This document shows positions 43,063 through 52,310 of a stretch of 64,000 bases of DNA, piece after piece. The position numbers and the translations under genes are program-made. The notes under the pieces are model-generated. The model made no database searches. It was not told where the DNA came from and was given only the letters and a program-made list of their open reading frames with translations. The stretch lies in NCBI RefSeq assembly GCF_004217615.1, contig NZ_SHLD01000001.1:1984001-2048000 (forward strand), in the 5' to 3' direction. The stretch comes from Micromonospora kangleipakensis. GTDB lineage: Bacteria > Actinomycetota > Actinomycetes > Mycobacteriales > Micromonosporaceae. Within the stretch, counting starts at the first letter, position 1. Each line of letters starts with the position of its first letter.

Positions 43063-43150
43063 ATGGTCGAGGTGCTGATGGTCGGCGCCGGGCCCACCGA
43101 CCTGATTCCAGCGGCTGGCCCGGATCCGTCTGGTCTGCAGCGGCCCCGCT
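43063..43150 (+). pseudogene. FAD-dependent monooxygenase N-terminal scrap
   Basis: M-V-E-V-L-M-V-G-A-G-P-T-D-L-I-P-A-A resembles the FAD-binding start (V-G-A-G-P-T-G-L) of class A monooxygenases, then decays within 30 codons. Too short to be certain. Confidence 0.35.
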
Positions 43151-43151
43151 G

Positions 43152-43724
43152 TCAGGGGGCAGGACTGCCGAACCGGACCCGGTTGCCGTCGGGGTCGGTC
43201 AGGACGAACTCGCGCAGCCCGTAGTCCTGGTCGGCGATCGGGCCTACCCCGGCGGTGGCCCGGTGGCGCAGCTGCTTCCACAGCTTGAGCGCGTCGGTGA
43301 CGTGGATGAAGCACTGGCCGGGTGCCGGAGCGTCCGGTTCAAGGGAGAAGTGAAGTTCCACGCCGTTGTTGTGCATCAGCAGGTAGCGCTCGTGGCGGTC
43401 GGTCTCGGTGAACCCGGCTGCGGTGTAGAACGCCGCGGTGCGGTCCAGGTCGGTGGTGGGCAGGATCGGGATCGCGGCCCGCGGCCCGGCGTCGGTGCTG
43501 CTGCCGGCGAGCCGGCGTACCAGTGCCCCCAGTGAGGTGAACCGCAGCTGACGCAGCGCCGCGGCCGGGCCGGCGCGCCGGGCGGCCCAGATCGCGCAGC
43601 CGACGCAGATGAACACTCCGGGGGTGCTGCCCAGCTCGACGACTTCGTTTTGGGGTAGTTGGCGGCCGCAGCAGCCGCAGTGTTCGTGGTCGGATTCTCG
43701 GACGGTTTCGGTGGCGGCGGTCAC
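43152..43724 (-). CDS. VOC-fold (glyoxalase/bleomycin-resistance) protein with N-terminal C4 zinc finger
   Basis: 190 residues. N-terminal C-G-C-C-G-R and I-C-V-G-C (about 16-43) form a four-Cys site like the ClpX zinc finger. A linker leads to a VOC domain (about 84-190): I-P-I-L-P-T-T-D-L-D-R-T-A-A-F-Y near its start and F-V-L-T-D-P-D-G-N-R-V-R-F-G at its end. VOC proteins bind or modify small electrophiles and drugs. It lies 27 bases downstream of the MerR gene on the same strand. Confidence 0.82.
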   Translation of the reverse strand: MTAATETVRESDHEHCGCCGRQLPQNEVVELGSTPGVFICVGCAIWAARRAGPAAALRQLRFTSLGALVRRLAGSSTDAGPRAAIPILPTTDLDRTAAFYTAAGFTETDRHERYLLMHNNGVELHFSLEPDAPAPGQCFIHVTDALKLWKQLRHRATAGVGPIADQDYGLREFVLTDPDGNRVRFGSPAP

Positions 43725-43751
43725 GGCGATCCCCCTTCGGCAGGGTGTGGG

Positions 43752-44141
43752 TTACAGGTAGCGGCAGACCTGCTCGGGGTGGCAGCTGCCGGGATCGGGC
43801 GTGCTGGCGGCCTCGTGCAGCTCGGCGACGGTGTCGCGCAGGGCTCGTAGGTTGGCGATCTGGGCGTCGAGGTCGCGTAGGCGGGCCGCGAGCAGGTCCT
43901 CCACGTGTTGGCATGGCGCGCCGCCGCGGTCGCGGACGTCGAGGACCTCGCGGATCTGGGCCAGGGTCAGCCCGGCGGCGCGGCCGCGGCGGATGAAGTC
44001 CAGCCGTGCGACCGCCTCCTCGGTGTAGTCCCGGTACCCGGTGGCGGTGTGTCCGGCCGGATGTAGCAGGCCGCTGTCCTCGTAGAAGCGCAGTGTCTTC
44101 GTGGTGGTGCCGGTCGCTGCGGCGAGTTCCCCGATTCGCAA
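43752..44141 (-). CDS. MerR-family heavy-metal-responsive regulator
   Basis: 129 residues from TTG 44141; GGAGG ends 9 bases upstream, and no ATG or GTG fits. Winged HTH (R-I-G-E-L-A-A-A-T-G-T-T-T-K-T-L-R-F-Y-E), long dimer helix and Cys77, Cys120 and Cys126 placed like the metal ligands of MerR/ZntR. First gene of an operon with the VOC protein. The divergent target genes appear destroyed, so its present job may be limited to its own operon. Confidence 0.88.
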   Translation of the reverse strand: MRIGELAAATGTTTKTLRFYEDSGLLHPAGHTATGYRDYTEEAVARLDFIRRGRAAGLTLAQIREVLDVRDRGGAPCQHVEDLLAARLRDLDAQIANLRALRDTVAELHEAASTPDPGSCHPEQVCRYL

Positions 44142-44166
44142 TTCGTTCGCCTCCGGTTGTCGGGCC

Positions 44167-44197
44167 TTGACCTTCCCCTGTACTGGAAGGTTCAGTC
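44167..44197 (+). promoter_or_regulatory. MerR-type operator/promoter
   Basis: TTGACC (44167-44172), a 19-base spacer and TCAGTC. The dyad ACCTTCC (44170-44176) and GGAAGGT (44185-44191) is perfect, as in metal-MerR operators. The promoter fires toward the fragment field at 44.3-45.1 kb. Confidence 0.7.
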
Positions 44198-44276
44198 TGG
44201 CGCAGGCACCATCCCGACGACTAGCGGCGGTCGGGGGTCGAAGGGTGTGGCCGGCGCGTGGAGGAGTCTGGATGAC

Positions 44277-44465
44277 AGCGATCGCAGACCGGCCTGGCGA
44301 AGGAGCACAGACAACGGCCCTGCGGCAGCTGCTGGCGCGTCGAGATGATGCCGGTCCTCGATGTGGTGCAGGCACGCATCGCCGTCGGGCTGTGGCGGCT
44401 GCTGGCCGAGGGGGCGCCGGTCACCGTCGAAGGATTGGCCAGCCGGCTCGGTGTGCAGACCCGAT
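44277..44465 (+). pseudogene. Possible organomercurial lyase (MerB) N-terminal fragment
   Basis: After a short lead, Q-A-R-I-A-V-G-L-W-R-L-L-A-E-G-A-P-V-T-V-E-G-L-A (given with residues separated, 44370-44445) matches the helix-turn-helix start of MerB. The catalytic Cys-containing domain is absent and the frame ends in unrelated sequence. It is the first thing downstream of the MerR promoter. Confidence 0.45.
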
Positions 44466-44540
44466 CCGCCACGCCGACCAGGCCGGCGTGCAGTTCGGGC
44501 TGCTGCCGTGGTGGTGCTGTGGGCGAGATGGGTGGTTGCG

Positions 44541-44810
44541 TCAGCCCCGATGGCTGCTCGGGCGGGTGCGGGGATGGCTGCTGGGATGGACGCCCGCCGT
44601 CGGCGGTGCCGCTGGCAGCAGCACGGTGATCGTCGTGCCGTGGGTCGGGTGGTCGCAGGGCACGTCGAATCGAGTCATGGTGCGGTGGTGTGCGCTGACG
44701 GAGCAGATCCACAGTTCGCCGCGGTGGGCGCGGACGGTGGCCTCGACGAGGGAGAGGCCGAGTCCGGTGCCGGGGGAGGTGCGGGCGGTGTCGGCGCGCA
44801 GCGCCGCGCC
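44541..44810 (-). pseudogene. Histidine kinase C-terminal fragment
   Basis: S-P-G-T-G-L-G-L-S-L-V-E-A-T-V-R-A-H-R-G is the G2 box and following helix of the HATPase domain; the frame ends about 60 residues later. H, N, D and F boxes are missing. Lies opposite in strand to the flanking fragments. Confidence 0.65.
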
Positions 44811-44811
44811 G

Positions 44812-45116
44812 GCCGGGAACTCGGCTCCCGCTCGGCGGTGGCCGATTCCAAGCAGACCCTGCTGTGCACCTACCTGTCCGCGGTCGTCCTGGTCGGACTC
44901 GGCCTCAACGGCCTCTTCGGCTGGTCCTGGGCCGACCCGCTCGCGGCGTTGGTCATCGCCGCCGTCGCGGTGAAGGAAGGCCGCGAGGCGTGGCGGGACG
45001 GTACCTGCTGCGCCCCGCCACCCACTACACCCTTCACCGCCGCGGATACCGACGCGGGTGGCGACGCCTGCGGCTGCCAGCCGGGCTGTTCCTGCTGCTC
45101 GAAGGAGCCGACGTGA
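44812..45116 (+). pseudogene. Cation diffusion facilitator C-terminal fragment
   Basis: S-A-V-A-D-S-K-Q-T-L-L-C-T-Y-L-S-A-V-V then L-F-G-W-S-W-A-D-P-L-A-A-L-V-I-A-A-V-A-V-K: last two helices of a CDF-like exporter, followed by a thiol-rich tail (C-G-C-Q-P-G-C-S-C-C). The N-terminal helices are missing; the break is within a few bases of the kinase fragment. Confidence 0.65.
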
Positions 45117-45308
45117 TGTTCCGGCGGATGCTGGCGTAGGTCCGGTTGGTGTGGTCGGCACGCCCACGGCCGAGCCACGCCGGTGAGATCGTCGGGCCGG
45201 CAGGTGTGGACGGCCTCGAACCCGGGCGGTCACATGGGGGGCACTGACGCGGTGGCAAGCGGGCCGTACCGTATCGAACCGGTGGCGCATCAACGAAAAG
45301 GACGACGG

Positions 45309-46439
45309 ATGGCCTATCGGTGGCGAGGCGGCGACGGCGTGGGCGGTTCCCTGTCCGGTCTGCTGGCCGGCGCCCTGGGCCGCATGGCGCCGAGCGTGCC
45401 CGTGGATGCGTACCCGGAGGGTACCGAGCGGCGGCGGGGCCTAGATGCGGTGGTCGACTGCGCCGTGTATGTGGGTGGGCAGCGTCAGCCGGGTAACGGG
45501 CACTACGCGGAGGCGTTCGCCCGGGCCCGCCGCCGGCGGGACGGTTTCGTGTGGCTCGGGTTGCACGAGCCGGGTGCCGCCCTGATGGGTGAGGTGGGAC
45601 GGACGTTCGGTCTGCACGAGTTGACCGTGGGGCAGGCGTTGGCGCAGGGCCACCGGCCGGCCGTGGAGCGGCACGGCGATGTCACGTTGCTGGTGTTGCG
45701 CACCGCCCGGTATGTCGAGCACGCGGAGTTGACCGACACCTCCGAGGTGGTGGACACCGGGGATGTGATGGTGCTGGTCGGGCCGCGTTTCGTGATCACG
45801 GTCCGGCACGGGGCGGCGGGAGCGTTGACCGCCGTCCGCGCCGACCTGCAGCAGCGGCAAACGCTGATGGCCCACGGACCGTGGGCTGTCGCGTACGCGG
45901 TCTGCGCCCGGATGGTGGACGTCTACCTCGAGGTGGCCGGGCACGTCGAGAAGGACCTGGAAGGGCTGGAGGAGACGGCGTTCGCCCGCGGCAGCGGCGC
46001 CGACGTGCAGCAGATCTACCAGCTGAAACGGGAACTGGTGGAATTCAAGCGGGCGGTGCTGCCGTTGCAGGATCCGCTGCGGCAGCTGGTCGAGCAGCAC
46101 CGCGGCGACATCCCGGACGGGCTCGGGCACTACTTCGTCGACGTCACCGGTCGGCTGGCGCGGGCGGTCGACCGGCTCAACGCCTTCGACGACCTGCTGA
46201 ACTCGATCCTGCAGGCCCGGCTGGCGCAGGTGACCGTGGACCAGAACAACGACATGCGCAAGATCGCATCGTGGGCGGCGATCGCGGCGGTGCAGACCGC
46301 GATCGCCGGGATCTACGGGATGAACTTCGATCACATGCCGGAGTTGCACTGGACGTACGGCTATGCGGCCGCGCTCGGCGTCATGGCCGCGGCGGGCCTG
46401 ACCCTGCACCGGTTGTTCCGCCGTTCCGGCTGGCTGTGA
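45309..46439 (+). CDS. CorA-family magnesium/cobalt channel, copy 1
   Basis: 376 residues from ATG 45309, preceded by AAAGGA. Large cytoplasmic funnel (about 60-310), then two C-terminal helices with the selectivity motif Y-G-M-N-F-D-H-M-P-E-L between. Homopentameric Mg channel of the inner membrane. It is convergent with a second CorA gene 60 bases away, which shares the same G-M-N neighbourhood. Confidence 0.92.
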   Translation: MAYRWRGGDGVGGSLSGLLAGALGRMAPSVPVDAYPEGTERRRGLDAVVDCAVYVGGQRQPGNGHYAEAFARARRRRDGFVWLGLHEPGAALMGEVGRTFGLHELTVGQALAQGHRPAVERHGDVTLLVLRTARYVEHAELTDTSEVVDTGDVMVLVGPRFVITVRHGAAGALTAVRADLQQRQTLMAHGPWAVAYAVCARMVDVYLEVAGHVEKDLEGLEETAFARGSGADVQQIYQLKRELVEFKRAVLPLQDPLRQLVEQHRGDIPDGLGHYFVDVTGRLARAVDRLNAFDDLLNSILQARLAQVTVDQNNDMRKIASWAAIAAVQTAIAGIYGMNFDHMPELHWTYGYAAALGVMAAAGLTLHRLFRRSGWL

Positions 46440-46500
46440 AGAGCGTGAATGGCAAGGTCGGCCCCGCCACCGGCAATGGCAGGACCGCCCTTGCTGGGTG

Positions 46501-47646
46501 TCACAGCCAGTTGCGGCGTTTGAAGATGAGGTAGAGGCCGCCGCAGACCAGGGCCATGAGGACGACGGCGAACAGGTAGCCGAAGCGCCAGTGCAGTTCG
46601 GGCATGTGGTCGAAGTTCATGCCGTAGACAGTGCCGATGAGAGTCGGGGCGAACAGGATTGCCGCCCACGAGGAGATTCGTTTGATCTCCTCGTTCTGTT
46701 CGTAGCTGGCGGCCGTGAGGCTGCGCATCTCCTCGTTCTGCTGCTGGGAGACGAGGGTGGCGTTGACGGTGAGGATGTTCTGCAGCAGGTGCCGGAACCC
46801 GTCGACGCGTTCCACCACCTGGGTCAGGTGGTCGGCCACGTCACGTAGGTAGCGTTGCAGTTCCTCGTCGGTGCCGTACTTGACGAACCCGGCAGCTAGG
46901 GCGTCGAGGACGCCGAGCATCGGGCGGGCGGCGCGCTGGAAGTCGATGACCTCGCGGCTGAGTTCGTAGATGCGCCGGCTGACCTTCGGGTCGCCCCCGA
47001 AGACCTCCGTCTCGATCTCGTCGATGTCGTTCTCCAGGCCGGCGACGACGGGGGCGTAGCCGTCGACGACCTGGTCGAGGATCGCGTACAGGACCGCTTC
47101 GGGGCCGCGGGCCAGCATCTGGGGGTCGGATTCCATCCGCTGCCGGACCGCGGCGAGGTCGGGGGCCTCGCCGTGGCGCACGGTGATGACGAAGCCGGGG
47201 CCGACGAACAGGTGCAGCTCGCTGAACTCGACCTCTTCGAGAGCGTCGACGTAGCGGGCGGCGCGGAGCACGACGAACAGGGTGTCGCCGTAGCGCTCCA
47301 GCTTGGGCCGCTGATGGGCGGTGATGGCGTCCTCGACGGCCAGGTCGTGCAGCTTGAACTCCTGCGCCAGGGACGTGATCTGGTCGGCGTCGGGCCGGTA
47401 CAGCCCGATCCAGGCCATCGCGTCGTCCTGCTCGTGCAGGCACTGGTAGGTCTCGGCCAGGGTGGCCGGGGAGGCGTAGCGGTGCCCCCGGGTGTAGACG
47501 GCGCTGTCGACGAGGCGGCTGGCGGCGGGCTGCGGGGCGGGTACGACCGGCTGCACGGCGGCGGGCTCGGCCGTGTCGGTGCCGTTCCTGCTCAGCCGGC
47601 GCCCGAGCGCGGTACTAAGGGGAAAATTGCGGCGCTTCGCGGGCAT
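46501..47646 (-). CDS. CorA-family magnesium/cobalt channel, copy 2
   Basis: 381 residues. Same architecture as copy 1: variable N-terminus, acidic/Arg-rich cytoplasmic domain (V-E-D-A-I-T-A-H-Q-R-P-K-L-E-R-Y), a stalk helix and Y-G-M-N-F-D-H-M-P-E-L-H-W between the two membrane helices. The two copies have diverged well beyond a recent duplication. No regulator is adjacent. Confidence 0.92.
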   Translation of the reverse strand: MPAKRRNFPLSTALGRRLSRNGTDTAEPAAVQPVVPAPQPAASRLVDSAVYTRGHRYASPATLAETYQCLHEQDDAMAWIGLYRPDADQITSLAQEFKLHDLAVEDAITAHQRPKLERYGDTLFVVLRAARYVDALEEVEFSELHLFVGPGFVITVRHGEAPDLAAVRQRMESDPQMLARGPEAVLYAILDQVVDGYAPVVAGLENDIDEIETEVFGGDPKVSRRIYELSREVIDFQRAARPMLGVLDALAAGFVKYGTDEELQRYLRDVADHLTQVVERVDGFRHLLQNILTVNATLVSQQQNEEMRSLTAASYEQNEEIKRISSWAAILFAPTLIGTVYGMNFDHMPELHWRFGYLFAVVLMALVCGGLYLIFKRRNWL

Positions 47647-47962
47647 GGGAGCTCCTCGGCGAGGGGGCGAGCGGACAGCGCCCCTGCACCGGCGGCTGGT
47701 CAGCGTGCGGTGGCCGGAGGGGCGGTCGTGACGGGTGTGGTGGCGGTACTGGGAGGTTCGCTGCCCATCGCGGTGACCACCTCCCTCCGACGAGTGCCTA
47801 CGCGCGCCGCGAGTCTACCGACGCTGCGACGGTCCGCTCCGGCCCCCGTAACCCGTCCTCACATGATCGAAGGCCACGCCGCCGCGACGCCCTGTGCACC
47901 GAGCAGGGTTTACCCTGCCGGTGGCCGGCGACACTCCGGGTCGGGGCAAGGGTGGGCCGTGT

Positions 47963-48775
47963 TCAGCAGGTGGTGGTGTACCGGACGGTGACGGCGGTGT
48001 TGTCGTCGGAGGCCGCGACGATGACCGAGACGGGGCCGTCGCGGTAGGAGACGCGGTTGGACGCGGAGGTAAACAGCCGGGCCCCGCCAGGCAACCGGGC
48101 CCGCAGCCGACCGGCCAGGTCCGCGCTGTCCGTGGGCTGGCTGAGCACGGCGAGGGTCGCCAGGCTCCCACCCTGCGGGCAGGTCACGCGGTGCTGGCGT
48201 ACCTCGCCAGGCCGGGCGGCGATGGCCGACAGCAGCCCGTTGACCACCTCTGTGGCGGGGCCGCCGGTGGCGTCCGGTGCGCCGTCGGCGGGTTGCTTCC
48301 CGCCGGTGCAGCCGGTCCGCGCTCGGGCGGTCACCCAGCCCGGGCCGAGTTGCCTCACCGACAGCCTCACCCCCGTCCCGATGGTGGCCGTCAACGGTCC
48401 GGCGTTCCCGCCCGCCGCGGCGCCCCGGCGCGGTTGCCAGCCGGCCGGCAGGCTGCCGGCGATGCGGCTGATCAGGTCGTCCTCACCGCCGGGGTCGGTG
48501 TAGAGGTCGGCGCTGCGGGTGAACTCCCCACCTTTACGCACGGGGGAGATCCGGCAGGTGGCGGCGCGGAGCACGCCACTGATCGCCACGGCCGCCTGGT
48601 CCCCGGCGGCGGTCATGGTCACCGCGATCGCCTGGTCCATCGCGGGAATGTCGTCGGAGACCGTCGGCTGGCGGGCGCTGTCCCATCGCCACCACGCGAT
48701 GCCCGCTCCGGCCAGCGCAGTGACCGCCGCCAGGGGCAGCGCCACGAACAGCAGCAGACGGGCACGCAGGGCCAT
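47963..48775 (-). CDS. Membrane-anchored or secreted hypothetical protein
   Basis: 270 residues with an N-terminal hydrophobic segment (L-L-L-F-V-A-L-P-L-A-A-V-T-A-L-A-G-A-G, about 7-25) that may be a signal anchor. The rest is soluble with Cys at about 74, 156, 198 and the last residue, likely disulfides outside the cell. No family recognised. Divergent from the VWA gene to the right. Confidence 0.62.
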   Translation of the reverse strand: MALRARLLLFVALPLAAVTALAGAGIAWWRWDSARQPTVSDDIPAMDQAIAVTMTAAGDQAAVAISGVLRAATCRISPVRKGGEFTRSADLYTDPGGEDDLISRIAGSLPAGWQPRRGAAAGGNAGPLTATIGTGVRLSVRQLGPGWVTARARTGCTGGKQPADGAPDATGGPATEVVNGLLSAIAARPGEVRQHRVTCPQGGSLATLAVLSQPTDSADLAGRLRARLPGGARLFTSASNRVSYRDGPVSVIVAASDDNTAVTVRYTTTC

Positions 48776-49003
48776 GCCCCGAATTCTGCCTCACTCCCTC
48801 TGCGGGACGGGTCGTGCTGCGCCGGCTCCCATCGGCCGGATCCGGGGCAGTGCCGGGTTTGGTTGACGCCGGGACGGGGATGCCGCCGCCGTGACGGACA
48901 CGCCGGACACCATGGCCACCCACGGCGATCGGGGCGCAACCGGCCCTCGCCGTCGCGGTCCGCGTCGCCTCTCACCGACGCCGGAACCGTCCGGCGGTGG
49001 CTC

Positions 49004-49963
49004 GTGACGTGGGAGTCCCCCGGCAGGCTGTGGCTGCTGCTCGGCATGGTCGGCCTCGCGGCCTATTACCTGGTCATGCAGCGGCGCAGGTCCCGGTATG
49101 TGGCGCGGTACACGAACCTGCGGCTACTCGACCGGGTGGCACCACACCGGCCGGGATGGCGCCGGCACCTACCCGCCGGGCTGTTCCTGATGATGCTGGC
49201 ATTACTGGTGCTCGGCTTCGCCCGACCCACCGCCGAGGTGCGGGTACCCAAGGAACGAGCCACCGTCATGATCGCCGTGGACGTGTCCACCTCGATGCTG
49301 TCCACCGACGTCGGGCCCAACCGGCTGAGCGCGGCGAAAGCGGCGGCCCACGACTTCGCCGACGCCCTCCCGGACAGCTTCAACGTGGGCCTGGTCGCCT
49401 TCGCCGGCAGCGCCGCCGTGCTCATACCACCCGGCACGGACCGGGCGGCCCTGCACGCCGGGATCCAACGGCTCGGCGAGGGCAGCACCGGCGTGCCGGG
49501 CACCGCGATCGGCGATGCCATCGACACCAGCCTGCAGGCGGTGAAAGCGCTCGACGCCGCGGCGGCCAAGGACCCACCACCGGCGCGGATCGTGCTGCTC
49601 TCCGACGGGGCGAACACCGCCGGACTCGACCCCATGGAGGCGTCCACCCGGGCGGTGGCGGCGAAGGTGCCCGTGCACACGATCGTGTTCGGCACCGCGG
49701 AAGGCACCGTGGAGTTCGGCGGGCGGGCAGTCCAGGTGCCCGCCGACGGCCAGACACTGCAGGCGGTGGCCAAGCAGACCGGCGGCGAATTCCACGAAGC
49801 GGCCACCACCCGTGAGCTACGCGGCGTCTACGGCAGCATCGGCACGTCCGTCGGGTACCGCACCGAACGTCAGGACATCTCCGCCCGGTTCATCGGCTGC
49901 GGACTGCTGGCCGCCATGGCCGCCGCCACAGGTTCGATGATCTGGTTCCGCCGCGTGCCCTGA
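49004..49963 (+). CDS. VWA-domain membrane protein (BatA-like)
   Basis: 319 residues from GTG 49004. Two N-terminal helices (W-L-L-L-G-M-V-G-L-A and L-F-L-M-M-L-A-L-L-V-L-G-F) flank a short loop, then a VWA domain with the metal site D-V-S-T-S-M (about 87-92) and D-G-A-N-T near residue 200, and a C-terminal helix. Such proteins sit in the inner membrane and usually work with a MoxR ATPase; none is in the window. Upstream open frame rejected because it is Arg/Gly-rich with no start. Confidence 0.87.
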   Translation: MTWESPGRLWLLLGMVGLAAYYLVMQRRRSRYVARYTNLRLLDRVAPHRPGWRRHLPAGLFLMMLALLVLGFARPTAEVRVPKERATVMIAVDVSTSMLSTDVGPNRLSAAKAAAHDFADALPDSFNVGLVAFAGSAAVLIPPGTDRAALHAGIQRLGEGSTGVPGTAIGDAIDTSLQAVKALDAAAAKDPPPARIVLLSDGANTAGLDPMEASTRAVAAKVPVHTIVFGTAEGTVEFGGRAVQVPADGQTLQAVAKQTGGEFHEAATTRELRGVYGSIGTSVGYRTERQDISARFIGCGLLAAMAAATGSMIWFRRVP

Positions 49964-50059
49964 ACCGGCCGGCGACCGGCCAAACCAGTCGCGGGTCCGG
50001 CCGGCCAACAGTCGCTCCGGCAGGTCACCCGACCGCCCTGACGGAGGGATCGGTTGGTG

Positions 50060-51784
50060 TCAGCCCGTCGCGGGACGGAGCGAGATCGCCTTGAGGAAGA
50101 CATCACCGATCATCGCCGGGTCTTTGGCAATGAGCACCCCGCCACCGGTGACCGCGGTGATCTTGTCCAGGGGGGCACGGTTCACCGCGTCACCCATACC
50201 CAGGATGATCAATTGCACCGGCCGGGTGGCGTCCTTGAGGGTGGTGAGCTGGCCTGTCAGTGCCTGCAACGAGATGCCGTCCGGGTCGTCGTTGCCGATG
50301 CCGTCGGTGAGGACCACCACCGAGTTCACCCGGCCCGGCTGCCAGTCAGCCTGCATCTGCTGGTAGGCAGCAAGGATCGTGTCGTACAGGCCAGTGTCAC
50401 CCCGCGGCTTCGGGCGGATCTGACCGAGCGCGCCAACCATCCGCTCCCGCTGGGTCGACAAGGGGCCGATGGGCACCAGCTGGCGGTAGTCCCTCTCCCC
50501 GTCCAACCGCGTGGAGAAGATCCACAGACCGACCGCCCAGTCGTCGTTGAACAGCCCCAGTCCTCGTTTGGCCGCTTCCAGGGTGACCTGCATCCGGGTG
50601 GCGTTGCCCGCCGTCGGGACCTTGCCGCCCATGGTGCCGGACACGTCGATCACCGCGAGCATCTGCGCCGGAGCGACAACAGCCGACCAGGTGGACAACA
50701 CCCGGTCCACCGACGCCGGGGGGACGACGACCCGTTCCGCACCTCCCGGGGACGAGGTGGGTGCCCCGTCAGGCGCGGCGAACCCCGCACCCGCGGCCCC
50801 GTCGGCGGGGCGAATCCCCAGCGGGCCGAGCCGGTCACGGAATCCACGACTGTCCAGCGCCCGGTACAACGCCTCAGCGGCAGATGCCCGGGTCGGGTCG
50901 ATGCCGGGCATCACCGCGAAGGGATAGTCCAGCGACACCGGCGCCGGTTCCACGTACAACGCCGCCATGGGGACCAGCGGTTTGGCCGAATTGAACGCGA
51001 TCACGTCCTCCTCCGACAGCACCGCCAGAGCCAGCCCCGAGCCCAGCGCCGCCGGGTCGGCCGACCGCGGGAACCGGGCCGTCAGGTCCTCGCGTACCTC
51101 GGAACGGCCATTGGCCAGCGCGCGCAGCGCCGCCATCGTCGCCTGCGGTGTGGCCGAACCCGCAGCCGCGCTCAGCGACAGCAGGCCGGACAGCCCGGCG
51201 GCGTCGCGGGTCGGCTCCACGAGGCCCGCGTTCAATCCGGCCCCGCTGGTGATCCGCGCCCGAAGATCCGCCCAGGTTAATTTCTTCTCCGGCCAGCCGA
51301 ACCGTCCCGCCACCGGCTCCGGCACGGCCACCACAATCGGGCTACGGGCGATTGACGCATCGTTGGTCGGCGCGAACCCGGAGGCGGCCGACCGCAGCCG
51401 AGACAGCCAGGTCGAGGAATCCGGAATCCACACGTCCGGCACGGGCGTGGCCCCACTTCCCTGGCCCACCCCGGCCAGGCTCGCGCCGTGGCGGGCGGCG
51501 AGCACCGCCGCCACGTCGACCGGATTGACAGCGCTCACGGAGACCTGCACGCAGGCGCCGTCACCGTCTCGTGCGCGTTCCGCCAGGGCGCCAGCGACTG
51601 ACAGGACTGCGGGGGCGATCTCCGGTGCGACGGCCACCGTCAAGGGCGTCTGGCCGGTACAGCCCGACGCGACCACCTGCCGCAGACCGATCGACACTCC
51701 ACTCACCACGACGGTCAGCGCCACCGCCGCAGCAATGGCACCCAACTTCGGAAAACGTCTGACGTTGCGATGACGGCCCGGCAC
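50060..51784 (-). CDS. Substrate-binding plus VWA domain lipoprotein-like protein
   Basis: 574 residues. Signal anchor (A-I-A-A-A-V-A-L-T-V-V-V-S-G-V-S, about 16-31), a periplasmic-binding-protein-like domain (about 48-335; P-D-V-W-I-P-D-S-S-T-W), then a VWA domain (about 370-570) with metal site D-V-S-G-T-M and T-D-G-I-G-N-D. The fusion is known in actinobacteria; function unproven. It is convergent with the BatA-like gene, so they are not one operon, but they may act together. Confidence 0.85.
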   Translation of the reverse strand: MPGRHRNVRRFPKLGAIAAAVALTVVVSGVSIGLRQVVASGCTGQTPLTVAVAPEIAPAVLSVAGALAERARDGDGACVQVSVSAVNPVDVAAVLAARHGASLAGVGQGSGATPVPDVWIPDSSTWLSRLRSAASGFAPTNDASIARSPIVVAVPEPVAGRFGWPEKKLTWADLRARITSGAGLNAGLVEPTRDAAGLSGLLSLSAAAGSATPQATMAALRALANGRSEVREDLTARFPRSADPAALGSGLALAVLSEEDVIAFNSAKPLVPMAALYVEPAPVSLDYPFAVMPGIDPTRASAAEALYRALDSRGFRDRLGPLGIRPADGAAGAGFAAPDGAPTSSPGGAERVVVPPASVDRVLSTWSAVVAPAQMLAVIDVSGTMGGKVPTAGNATRMQVTLEAAKRGLGLFNDDWAVGLWIFSTRLDGERDYRQLVPIGPLSTQRERMVGALGQIRPKPRGDTGLYDTILAAYQQMQADWQPGRVNSVVVLTDGIGNDDPDGISLQALTGQLTTLKDATRPVQLIILGMGDAVNRAPLDKITAVTGGGVLIAKDPAMIGDVFLKAISLRPATG

Positions 51785-52310
51785 GGGCTACATCCTGACC
51801 ATCCACACGCCAAGCTGCCAGGTCCGTTCGGTCGAATCCACGAAAAGCGCCCCAACCCCGTCACCTCCTGCGGTCAATCCATTCTCGTGAGTACGGACAA
51901 CGGCGGACGCCCCGGCTCCTACCCGGGCCATTCCCACTCGCGGCGATCATCGTCGCCGCTGCGTCATCCATGGCAGCGAGGCGACCGGACTTGCCTTCGT
52001 GTTGGCAGGCCTCAGTCCTGGACGGACCGGTGCCACTCCTTCAGAGGTGGTAGGACCCCGATCACCAGAGCTGATCATCCCGGGCGACGCTGGCGCGTCT
52101 CCCCTGAATGCCGTCACCTACCCCGAGATGGCCGTGCGGGCCGGACCCGCCAGCACCGCCGGGCGAGGTACGGACGCTGGCGCACGGACCGGTACCCGCA
52201 CCGCTACTTCGGAGCTGTGGAGCGCACCGGCACCAGCGGATTCCTGGACGAGGCCAACCTGATTCTCGTCGGCCAGTCCTGCCCATGACCGCCCCGGGCC
52301 GACCTCGGGT
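51785..52310. other. Gene-less stretch with a segment repeated at 54216
   Basis: No supported gene. Bases 51823-51845 (GGTCCGTTCGGTCGAATCC and the next four) recur at 54216-54238, and similarity continues weakly for about 100 bases. The later copy sits directly at the right end of IS6. Confidence 0.45.

Noticed and set aside
41622..43097. 491-codon minus-strand frame opposite the ABC exporter
   Set aside because: Gly/Asp/Gln-rich shadow; Walker motifs are on the plus strand.
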